Positions 1 through 6,361 of a stretch of 30,294 bases of DNA are shown here, one piece after another. Made by a program: the position numbers and the translations under genes. Below the pieces are notes generated by a model, which searched no databases, was not told the origin of the DNA, and was given only the letters and a program-made list of their open reading frames with translations. Each line of letters starts with the position of its first letter. Positions within the stretch are counted from its first letter, which is position 1. This DNA comes from JADKIH01 sp031417555. Lineage in GTDB: Bacteria; Bacteroidota; Bacteroidia; AKYH767-A; 2013-40CM-41-45. The stretch covers positions 1 to 30,294 of the forward strand of contig JANOVV010000022.1 of the NCBI GenBank assembly GCA_031417555.1. Reading direction: 5' to 3'.

Positions 1-142
1 TGGAATTTCCGGAAGTAAAAAAGATGAAATCATAAATCGTCAGCTATGTCATTTTTTCCGTGCCGATATTCAATTAGGAATGGCAGTCGCTTCTGGATTA
101 GGTGTTACTGTTGATGAAAAGGCGATGGAGCATGCTGTTTAA
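1..142 (+). CDS. C-terminal end of a catalase-like protein (5' truncated by window edge)
   Basis: The reading frame is open from base 2 to a TAA at 140-142 and gives the last 46 residues of a protein. The tail (KKDEIINRQLCHFFRAD, then LGMAVASGLGV) resembles the C-terminus of haem catalases, where a helix of the form EI..RQ..HF.KAD is followed by G..VA.GLG. Catalase dismutates hydrogen peroxide in the cytoplasm. The haem and active-site regions lie outside the window, so the family call rests on this tail alone. A strong hairpin begins a few bases after the stop and could end the transcript. Confidence 0.6.
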   Translation, partial: GISGSKKDEIINRQLCHFFRADIQLGMAVASGLGVTVDEKAMEHAV

Positions 143-152
143 AGTATCAAGT

Positions 153-200
153 ATCATGTATCAAGTATCAAGACTCCTGTCATGATACTTGATACATGAT
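153..200. repeat. Perfect 18-bp inverted repeat made of tatcaag units; possible terminator
   Basis: The arms at 153-170 and 183-200 are exactly complementary around a 12-base loop (171-182). The left arm follows the stop codon at 142 and is built from repeats of a 7-base unit, agtatca/tatcaag. The arms are AT-rich and no clean T tract follows, so it may be a dispersed intergenic repeat that also works as a 3'-end hairpin. A related fragment sits right after the DinB-like gene at 17786-17804. Confidence 0.7.
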
Positions 201-222
201 TCTTGTTACAAAAAATAATAAA

Positions 223-354
223 ATGAATTTAGAACCAAAACCAACTTCAAATAAAATCAAACCCTGGCTGAAAAGAATAGGTGTTTTGGGATTTTTATTT
301 TTTCTTGTGAAGGGATTGTTTTGGTTGTTTATTGGGTATAGTATTCTTAAGTAG
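223..354 (+). CDS. 43-residue small membrane protein
   Basis: ATG at 223 to TAG at 352-354 encodes 43 residues. A polar N-terminus (MNLEPKPTSNKIKPWLKR) is followed by a strongly hydrophobic stretch, IGVLGFLFFLVKGLFWLFIG, and a short tail ending in LK. This suits a single-span inner-membrane peptide with its basic end (KPWLKR) in the cytoplasm. Small proteins of the pattern KxWLKRxGxxGFxFFLxKGLxWL seem familiar from Bacteroidota genomes, but I cannot name the family or a function. There is no Shine-Dalgarno sequence, as is usual in the phylum. The longer antisense frame over this region shows no protein-like features. Confidence 0.6.
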   Translation: MNLEPKPTSNKIKPWLKRIGVLGFLFFLVKGLFWLFIGYSILK

Positions 355-497
355 TTTATTTTTATTAGTTCATCATAAACTTTTGGCCAATTTCTTATAA
401 TACATTTCACACATTGTGAATTTTCATTAGCCAATTTCCCACTTGTTTATCTCAAATTTTCCTTTATCTTCATTAAAACATTTAAAAACATTTATCT

Positions 498-1151
498 ATG
501 CGCAACATTTTTAAACTCTGCTCTGCATTTTTTCTCTTATTAACAGCATCATCAGTTAATGCTCAATGGATACAAACGAATGGTCCGTTTGGATGTTCCG
601 TGAATTGCATGCTGCAACACGACTCAGTTATTTTATGCGGCACCCTGCAAGGATTATATTATAGTTCTGACGATGGTATTATTTGGCAGGATTACCCACT
701 TTTTCAAAACAAAGATGTTCAATCGATTTATGAGAAAGGCGACACGTTGATCTTACTTTACAGCAGCGGTTTTGTTGAGCAGTATTATTATGATTCCGTA
801 TTTAGCATTACAAGTTTTAACGGAGGTATAACATGGTCACCTCCAGTATTCTTTAGTCAGTTCGGCGCAGTCGCCACCTCGTTACATGATGCAAACGGGA
901 AAGTCATCGCTCTTGATAAATATAACGGACCATCTGTTTCGAACGATTATGGATTAACCTGGACGCAAATCCATATTCCCTTTGGATATTTCGTTGACTT
1001 GATATATAGCGGCAATTATATGATTTTGATTACAATTAATGGGGCAGGTACATTAAACTACTTTTCATATCCAGGATCGATTCGATTTCATTTTCACAGA
1101 TTGATTCTTCAAACTATGCCGGCTTTCGGAAATCGATCGTCGATTCCGTAA
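498..1151 (+). CDS. T9SS-exported Asp-box beta-propeller protein, N-terminal part of a frameshifted gene
   Basis: The start at 498 gives a clear signal peptide (MRNIFKLCSAFFLLLTASSV, cleavage probably after NAQ). Asp-box motifs follow: SSDDGIIW (residues 56-63), SFNGGITW (106-113) and SNDYGLTW (148-155). These are blade signatures of sialidase/sortilin/YCF48-type beta-propellers. The sense reading ends near residue 194 (NYFSYPGS). The last residues before the TAA at 1149-1151 are out-of-frame sequence. The protein continues one frame away from about 1082. Reinserting a single G after base 1079 would give PGSDSISF and join the halves into one 704-residue protein. This is a pseudogene, a sequencing error, or much less likely a programmed shift. 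Confidence 0.8.
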   Translation: MRNIFKLCSAFFLLLTASSVNAQWIQTNGPFGCSVNCMLQHDSVILCGTLQGLYYSSDDGIIWQDYPLFQNKDVQSIYEKGDTLILLYSSGFVEQYYYDSVFSITSFNGGITWSPPVFFSQFGAVATSLHDANGKVIALDKYNGPSVSNDYGLTWTQIHIPFGYFVDLIYSGNYMILITINGAGTLNYFSYPGSIRFHFHRLILQTMPAFGNRSSIP

Positions 1152-2611
1152 TTTTCGGAAATCATGCAGATACTTCCGGGAACATCAACATTGTAAAGAG
1201 CGTCGATTTTGGAAGCACATGGAGCACGATTGCAACAACGGAATCGTTCCAGACATTTTATACAGATTCGTATGATTCGATTTTCTGGTATTACACTTAC
1301 CAAGGTTTTGTAATCTATTCAAGTGATTATGGAACAAGCTGGGACTCGGCATTTGTCAATTCGGATTCGCTTCCATTAAATTTTTATTATTCCGATGCAG
1401 TCGATTTAGGAAATAATAATTTACTCTTAACGAACGGCGCCGATTTCGTGAAATACAATTCAGTGTTGGATTCAATTACTCTTTTAAATAATAACATTAA
1501 AGGAGAGAGCATTTATTATATTAATTCAAATGATTCGGTAATTTATTGTACGGGATCCAAGTTTTACAGAAGTTCAGACGATGGTAATATATGGAATTCT
1601 ATGAATAGTACTTATGGTAACGGTCCGCAGCTGATCATGGGTGATACATTGTTCTATGCTAACTTCGATGTTTACCGGAGTTATGATGGAGGAATATCAT
1701 GGACGACTCAAACAATGCCGACAATGGTATTTAATATGGCTAAGAAGGGAGGAAGAATATATGCGTCGGGAGGACTTACATATTATTCGGATGATTTAGG
1801 AAATCACTGGAACCAGTTAAATGCGACGCCATCTCAAACAGTTTGTGGGTTTAGTGATGATGGCGGAAGCATATGCGTATATGCAAATCATCTGTTCATG
1901 ACTGGCTTCGAAGGATCAGTCTTTCGCCTGAATGCAAACGATTTATACTGGACGAATTGTTTCTGTATTCCGTTTCAGCAATTCCAATCTTATAATGAAC
2001 CAGTGTTGTACACATTAAGTAATTCCGTTGTTATCTGGAGTGATGTTGGAATGTTTTATAGCAACGATACAGGCGCAACGTGGAAGACTTGTATGCGCCA
2101 AGGTTTACCACGAGATGTAACTGGACGTTTTGTTGCTCCGTATTCTCTGGTGGCAAAGGGAAGCGAATGGATTGGTGCGTTTGGAAAGATGGGGGTGTTG
2201 GTTTCGTCTGACAACGGAAATCACTGGCAGCCCTTGGTCAATTCGCCATCGCCATTTATTGCAACGGGTCTTACCATTTCGCATGACCAGTTATTTGTTG
2301 CCACAGACGGTAGGGGGGTTTGGACGACGATGTTGCCACTTACAGTAAATAAATTAATTGAAAAAAATAATCAACTTGAAATTTATCCGAATCCAACATG
2401 CGATGTTATACGCCTAAAGGGTTTGAAAGAAGGCAGTTATCCGCTCGCAGTTTTTATCTATGATAGTAACGGGAGACTTACGCTGATGACTAAAGTAAAT
2501 TCGGATCAATCAATCAATGTCGGTTCACTTATGCCGGGATATTATCTTGCAAGAATATTATTTACAGAAAGTGATTTTTATACGTTTCGGTTTGTGAAGG
2601 AGGGGAAGTAA
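1082..2611 (+). CDS. T9SS-exported Asp-box beta-propeller protein, C-terminal part of the frameshifted gene
   Basis: The frame is open without a stop from 1040, carries meaningful sequence from about 1082 and ends at TAA 2609-2611. A gene caller would start at GTG 1448, but the 120 codons before that clearly belong to the same protein. At least seven Asp boxes are visible: SVDFGSTW, SSDYGTSW, SSDDGNIW, SYDGGISW, SDDLGNHW, SNDTGATW and SSDNGNHW. The last 80 or so residues form a T9SS type A sorting domain: LEIYPNPTCDVIRLKGL, then VFIYDSNGRL, then the GYYLARI strand near the end. The mature protein would cross the outer membrane and be released or anchored at the surface. The ligand or substrate is unknown, and sialidase catalytic residues were not recognised. 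Confidence 0.85.
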   Translation, partial: SISFSQIDSSNYAGFRKSIVDSVIFGNHADTSGNINIVKSVDFGSTWSTIATTESFQTFYTDSYDSIFWYYTYQGFVIYSSDYGTSWDSAFVNSDSLPLNFYYSDAVDLGNNNLLLTNGADFVKYNSVLDSITLLNNNIKGESIYYINSNDSVIYCTGSKFYRSSDDGNIWNSMNSTYGNGPQLIMGDTLFYANFDVYRSYDGGISWTTQTMPTMVFNMAKKGGRIYASGGLTYYSDDLGNHWNQLNATPSQTVCGFSDDGGSICVYANHLFMTGFEGSVFRLNANDLYWTNCFCIPFQQFQSYNEPVLYTLSNSVVIWSDVGMFYSNDTGATWKTCMRQGLPRDVTGRFVAPYSLVAKGSEWIGAFGKMGVLVSSDNGNHWQPLVNSPSPFIATGLTISHDQLFVATDGRGVWTTMLPLTVNKLIEKNNQLEIYPNPTCDVIRLKGLKEGSYPLAVFIYDSNGRLTLMTKVNSDQSINVGSLMPGYYLARILFTESDFYTFRFVKEGK

Positions 2612-2633
2612 GATTTTAATTAGCATCGAAAGA

Positions 2634-2663
2634 GGGGGAAGTTGAACGGTCCAACTTTTTCCC
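2634..2663 (+). terminator. Stem-loop with T tract after the beta-propeller gene
   Basis: Six perfect pairs (AAGTTG 2639-2644 with CAACTT 2652-2657) close a seven-base loop. GGG (2636-2638) can extend the stem to CCC (2661-2663) across a run of three Ts. The hairpin lies 22 bases after the stop codon and is a plausible intrinsic terminator, although the T run sits inside the structure. Confidence 0.45.
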
Positions 2664-2971
2664 GCCCTACTACCTCTAAAGCGAATTCCGACGAAGTCAC
2701 GCGCTCAAATAAAATATATTATATCGAAAATGGTTAAAAATTATATAAAAATCCTTCAGCGTGGGATTGATTATATTCGATAAATTATTGTGCAATAAAT
2801 TTTCAATCCCTTGACTTTGTTTTGCAAATATTTCATAGCGAAATTCACGCACTGTGTGCGACGGAATCCCCTAGCGCACCTGCTCTCACTCAAAGATTCC
2901 GCCGAGCAATGAGTTGTAAAAGAGGCTTGCAAATCCTACACAGTCTGACTTAGAAAAATTATTAAATTGTA
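2664..2971. other. Gene-free spacer with several inverted repeats and raised GC
   Basis: This lies between two convergent genes and no credible ORF, tRNA or rRNA is seen. Structure is present: GGGATTGA (2763-2770) pairs with TCAATCCC (2803-2810) and encloses a smaller hairpin, TTATTG-TG-CAATAA (2785-2798). Further on, CGCAC (2848-2852) pairs with GTGCG (2856-2860). The motif ATTCCGNCG occurs near 2683 and 2896, and in reverse complement near 2860. From about 2840 to 2960 the sequence is richer in GC than its neighbours. It could be a dispersed-repeat remnant, a structured RNA or a bidirectional terminator zone. Confidence 0.4.
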
Positions 2972-4405
2972 CTAACACTCACTTAAATTCACCGGTACAT
3001 TCGTCGCTAATCCGCCTTCTGCAGTTTCTTTAAATTTCGAATTCATTTCAAGGGCTGTATTCCACATAGTTTTTACAACATCATCTAAAGAAACTCTTGC
3101 CTTTGAGGGATCACTATTGAGTGCAAGTTGAGCAGCTGTAATTGCTTTTATTGCTCCCATCGTATTTCTTTCTATACATGGAATCTGAACTAGTCCGCGA
3201 ATAGGATCACAAGTCAAGCCAAGATGATGTTCCATTGCAATTTCTGCAGCCATTAACGCTTGTCGTGGACTTCCTCCTAATCTTTCAGTAAGTGCTCCCG
3301 CTGCCATTGCCGATGAAACTCCGATCTCTGCCTGGCAACCGCCCATTGCCGCTGATATAGTTGCTCCTTTTTTGAAAATGCTTCCAATCTCAGAAGCTGT
3401 CAATAGAAAACGAACAATGTCATCCTCCGAAATATTTTCCAGAAATATAAAGTAATACATAAGTACTGCAGGAATAACTCCGGCTGCACCATTCGTTGGA
3501 GCTGTTACCACGCGACCAAATGAAGCATTCTCTTCGTTCACAGCCAAAGCAAAACAGGTAACCCAATCAAGTGTATATTTAAAATCATTTCCTCCTTTGC
3601 GAATTTCGTTAATCCACTCATTAAAATTATTGTACTTTTTTCCCTTGAGAAATTTTTCATTGAGATTAGCCGCTCGCCTGATTACTTTTAATCCACCCGG
3701 TAATTCACCTTGTGCATGACAACCACGATACACACATTCTGTCATCACTCTCCAAATATTCAAAACTCCCTGACGGGCATCTTCTTCACTCCTCCAGCAT
3801 TTTTCATTTTCTAATACAACTTCTGAAACGCTTGATTTATTACGATCACAATAAATTAGTAATTCTTCAGATGTGTCTATCGGAAATTTAAGGTTTATTT
3901 TATTTACAGATCCGTTTTTACTCTCTCCATCTTTTACAACAAATCCACCTCCGACAGAATAATATGTTTCAGAAATAGTTTGGTTGTTAGTAAGCGTTGC
4001 TTCAAATGTCAAAGCATTTGGATGAAAAGGAAGGCTTTTGGAAAATAGAAAAACAATGTCTTTTTCCGGATTAAAAACTATATCCTTTTTATTGTTCAAT
4101 TTTAATAACTGTTTTGATTTTATTGATTCTATAACAGAATGAATACTGTTTACATCAAATGTTACCGGATCATTTCCTTGCAGTCCCAGTTGAATGGCAA
4201 TATCAGTCCCATGGCCCTTTCCTGTTTTTGCCAGTGAGCCATAAAGATGAACTTGAACTTTTATAACTTTATCAAATAGTCTCTGGCTTTCGAGAGAATT
4301 TAAAAAAAGATGTGCCGCCCTCCAGGGGCCGAGAGTATGAGAACTGGAAGGTCCTACTCCAATCTTGAACATATCGAAAACTGAAATTTGTTCTTGCTGT
4401 GTCAT
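2972..4405 (-). CDS. sdaA: L-serine ammonia-lyase, single-chain iron-sulfur type
   Basis: Converts L-serine to pyruvate and ammonia in the cytoplasm with a [4Fe-4S] cluster. The 477 residues carry the N-terminal signature SVFDMFKIGVGPSSSHTLGP (residues 9-28) and the catalytic-domain signatures TAPTNGAAGVIPAVLMYY (301-318), KKGATISAAMGGCQAEIG (345-362) and LTCDPIRGLVQIPCIERN (397-414). The candidate cluster cysteines are 357, 399 and 410, as expected for the family. The length matches bacterial one-chain SdaA/SdaB enzymes, in which the beta and alpha domains are fused. It stands alone, divergent from the ECF sigma gene across 143 bp. Its start is fixed by the conserved N-terminus. Serine is the expected substrate, since the iron-sulfur cysteines exclude the PLP family. 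Confidence 0.96.
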   Translation of the reverse strand: MTQQEQISVFDMFKIGVGPSSSHTLGPWRAAHLFLNSLESQRLFDKVIKVQVHLYGSLAKTGKGHGTDIAIQLGLQGNDPVTFDVNSIHSVIESIKSKQLLKLNNKKDIVFNPEKDIVFLFSKSLPFHPNALTFEATLTNNQTISETYYSVGGGFVVKDGESKNGSVNKINLKFPIDTSEELLIYCDRNKSSVSEVVLENEKCWRSEEDARQGVLNIWRVMTECVYRGCHAQGELPGGLKVIRRAANLNEKFLKGKKYNNFNEWINEIRKGGNDFKYTLDWVTCFALAVNEENASFGRVVTAPTNGAAGVIPAVLMYYFIFLENISEDDIVRFLLTASEIGSIFKKGATISAAMGGCQAEIGVSSAMAAGALTERLGGSPRQALMAAEIAMEHHLGLTCDPIRGLVQIPCIERNTMGAIKAITAAQLALNSDPSKARVSLDDVVKTMWNTALEMNSKFKETAEGGLATNVPVNLSEC

Positions 4406-4462
4406 TGATTGGGTTTTAAAGGATTTTGCTAAAATTATCGAAAATTATTTAACCAACCGGCT

Positions 4463-4476
4463 AAATTAACATCAAA
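4463..4476 (+). promoter_or_regulatory. 14-bp block AAATTAACATCAAA, copy 1
   Basis: An identical 14-mer occurs at 6256-6269, again upstream of a TGTAACAAAT element. The distance to that element differs (15 bp here, 39 bp at the other copy), so this is not simply part of one rigid promoter. It may be an activator site or an upstream element. Confidence 0.35.
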
Positions 4477-4491
4477 TATTGAATTTTCGCC

Positions 4492-4518
4492 TGTAACAAA
4501 TCCTTATCCTTGTGCGTC
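4492..4518 (+). promoter_or_regulatory. Putative ECF-sigma promoter TGTAACAAAT-N13-CGTC (copy 1, sigma gene)
   Basis: TGTAACAAAT at 4492-4501 and CGTC at 4515-4518 are separated by 13 bp, and the ATG of the sigma gene follows at 4549. The same two blocks with the same spacing recur before the GIN-domain gene at 6309-6335, and both are followed by a base and then CAT. A -35 box with AAC and a -10 box with CGTC are the usual form of ECF-dependent promoters. Autoregulation by the adjacent sigma factor is inferred. Confidence 0.65.
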
Positions 4519-4548
4519 ACATTAATAAAGAATGGCAGAATTGATTAA

Positions 4549-5034
4549 ATGACTACTTCTGAGTACAATATATGTGTAGATGAACATGCCGATGGGCTTT
4601 ATCGTTTTATCCTTAAAAACATGAAGGACGAAGAAGAAGCACGCGATATTGTCCAGGATGCTTTTGAAAAAACGTGGCGCAATGTTGAAAATATAGAAGG
4701 AAAAAAGGCTAAAAGTTATCTTTTCACAACGGCTTATCATACAATGATCGATCGAATAAGAAAAAAGAAACATTTGAGTGATTATACTGAGGTAAATGAA
4801 GAAAGTCTCTTTCATACTGAACAATACACCGATTTAAAAAAGGTATTAAATAATGCTTTAAATCTTTTACCCGAAACACAAAAAGCAGTTATTCTTCTTC
4901 GTGATTATGAAGGATATAGTTATGAAGAAATAGGAACAATTACAGGATTAAAAGAATCTCAGGTTAAAGTATATATATATCGAGCAAGGTTATTTCTGAA
5001 AGAATATATAGGAGCACCTGAAATAGTTATTTAA
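4549..5034 (+). CDS. ECF-family RNA polymerase sigma factor
   Basis: The 161-residue protein has the two-domain layout of group 4 sigma-70 factors. Region 2 covers about residues 10-75, including DIVQDAFEKTWRN (33-45) and the DNA-melting segment AKSYLFTTAYHTMIDRIRKK. Region 4 covers 107-155 with LPETQKAVILLRDYEGYSYE, then the helix-turn-helix IGTITGLKESQVKVYIYRAR, which would read the -35 box. It directs RNA polymerase to a small regulon. The next gene starts 15 bp downstream and encodes a membrane protein of the kind that restrains such factors. A putative self-recognised promoter lies at 4492-4518. The subfamily and signal cannot be told from the sequence. Confidence 0.95.
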   Translation: MTTSEYNICVDEHADGLYRFILKNMKDEEEARDIVQDAFEKTWRNVENIEGKKAKSYLFTTAYHTMIDRIRKKKHLSDYTEVNEESLFHTEQYTDLKKVLNNALNLLPETQKAVILLRDYEGYSYEEIGTITGLKESQVKVYIYRARLFLKEYIGAPEIVI

Positions 5035-5049
5035 ATAAAGACAAAAGAA

Positions 5050-6153
5050 ATGATCTCCAGATCAAATTATGAAATCGTTTTCGTTGATTATTACGACGGA
5101 AAACTGGATAAAATCCAGAAGGAGGAGCTTTTTTCTTTTTTAAGTAAAAACCCTGATCTGCAAGAAGAATTTAATTCGTATTCCGAAATACAAACAATAC
5201 CCGATGTGAAAATTAGTTTCGCCGGAAAAGAAAAATTAAAAAAAAATACTATTACCATATATAATTACAAAACCTGGCTTGTTGGATATATAGAAAACGA
5301 TCTTCTATCTGAACAAAAAAAAGAAGTAGATTATTTTCTATCAAAAAATCCTTCTCTAAAAACTGAACTGGAGATTCTAAAATTATCAAGATTAACACCG
5401 GATAAAAGAATTATCTACAATAAAAAAAACGCATTAAAGAAAAGTGCTAAGATTTTTTATTTTACCCCTACACTTAAACGAATATTATCTGCGGCCGCTG
5501 TTTTAATATTTCTTACAATAACAAATTTCATTATTCAGCAAATAAATTCAGCTAAATCTATTGTAGCTGACCAAAAAAATTCAAACGAACAATTACCAGA
5601 TAAAAACAATATTCAAAATAGGAAAAATAAATCTATAATTGATAATAAAAATAGTTCATTAACATATACTGATAATAAAAATAAAATAATCGAAGTCAAA
5701 GCAAAACCAATTTTTGTTTCTAGAAATAATATTAAAACAAATCCAATAATCATTAAAAAGCAGCAAAATATATTGACTGCGGACACAATATTAACACCTC
5801 AATTTGAATTGAAAAATTCACTTGCGGATAATTCTAATGTAGACCCATTAAAAACAGGGGATCCGGTCAATGGCATAACAAATAATTCAGAAGCTAAATT
5901 GGCTCAATTAAAAAATACTCTTTTAAATAACTCTGATATATTTAATAGCCTTGATCTGGATGAATTAGGAATTCTTTCAAAAGAAAAATCGAATCCCAAA
6001 ACTATCACTGAATTGGCTTCCGGTGAAATCAAAAAATTATCTAAGTCGAAAGATTTTTCTCTTGATAAACAAAAAGATCCTTTGGGAAAGTCAACAACCT
6101 ATGCTTTAGAAATTGGTAAACGTTTTTCTATATCCCATACAACTGATCAATAA
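5050..6153 (+). CDS. Single-pass membrane protein, probable anti-sigma factor with duplicated N-terminal domain
   Basis: This protein of 367 residues lies 15 bp after the sigma gene and is probably co-transcribed with it. The cytoplasmic part holds two related segments, residues 7-50 and 72-116. Each has an aromatic/acidic start (YEIVFVDYYDGKL and YKTWLVGYIENDL) followed by a helix ending FLSKNP-L (29-34, 96-101). One membrane span lies at about 145-165 (ILSAAAVLIFLTITNFIIQQ). The periplasmic part is rich in Asn and Lys, looks poorly ordered, and shows no enzyme motif. Gene order and topology suit an anti-sigma factor that holds the ECF factor at the membrane. No classical ZAS zinc motif (HxxxCxxC) is present, so the role is inferred from context. 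Confidence 0.7.
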   Translation: MISRSNYEIVFVDYYDGKLDKIQKEELFSFLSKNPDLQEEFNSYSEIQTIPDVKISFAGKEKLKKNTITIYNYKTWLVGYIENDLLSEQKKEVDYFLSKNPSLKTELEILKLSRLTPDKRIIYNKKNALKKSAKIFYFTPTLKRILSAAAVLIFLTITNFIIQQINSAKSIVADQKNSNEQLPDKNNIQNRKNKSIIDNKNSSLTYTDNKNKIIEVKAKPIFVSRNNIKTNPIIIKKQQNILTADTILTPQFELKNSLADNSNVDPLKTGDPVNGITNNSEAKLAQLKNTLLNNSDIFNSLDLDELGILSKEKSNPKTITELASGEIKKLSKSKDFSLDKQKDPLGKSTTYALEIGKRFSISHTTDQ

Positions 6154-6255
6154 TTTTGATGCAGAGTCGGTAATGTAATCAAAGATTGTTTTTTTATTGC
6201 CGAAAGAATTATTTCCGATTATCCGTTTAACTGAAATACTATAAGTTTAAAAATT

Positions 6256-6269
6256 AAATTAACATCAAA
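6256..6269 (+). promoter_or_regulatory. 14-bp block AAATTAACATCAAA, copy 2
   Basis: Identical to 4463-4476 and also upstream of a TGTAACAAAT-N13-CGTC element. The intervening sequence here is 39 bp and very AT-rich. Confidence 0.35.
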
Positions 6270-6308
6270 ATTTAATTCGTTTCTAATAAAAAATAATTAA
6301 ATTTTATC

Positions 6309-6335
6309 TGTAACAAATAAGTTCATTGGAGCGTC
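6309..6335 (+). promoter_or_regulatory. Putative ECF-sigma promoter TGTAACAAAT-N13-CGTC (copy 2, GIN-domain gene)
   Basis: TGTAACAAAT at 6309-6318, 13 bp, then CGTC at 6332-6335. The preceding base is C in both copies. The ATG at 6362 lies 26 bases after CGTC. The in-frame ATG at 6326 falls between the two boxes and would be untranscribed, which argues for the 6362 start. Confidence 0.65.
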
Positions 6336-6361
6336 CCATATATAAACACAAAAACCAAATT

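Noticed and set aside
143..200. CRISPR-like array of short repeats
   Set aside because: The units are 7 bases with no spacers and fold into one hairpin; no cas genes are present.
180..434. 84-codon minus-strand ORF near the window start
   Set aside because: It overlaps the more protein-like 43-residue plus-strand gene, lies in AT-rich spacer and its translation shows no family features.
2664..2971. tRNA or small rRNA fragment in the GC-raised spacer
   Set aside because: No T-loop (GGTTCRANYC) or cloverleaf arrangement could be found.
4522..4824. 100-codon minus-strand ORF over the sigma gene
   Set aside because: It is antisense to the clearly recognisable ECF factor; its hydrophobic translation is a by-product of that gene's codons.
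6326..6361. Upstream ATG for the GIN/barrel gene
   Set aside because: It lies between the two boxes of the putative promoter and would put a polar extension before a good signal peptide; the ATG at 6362 is preferred.
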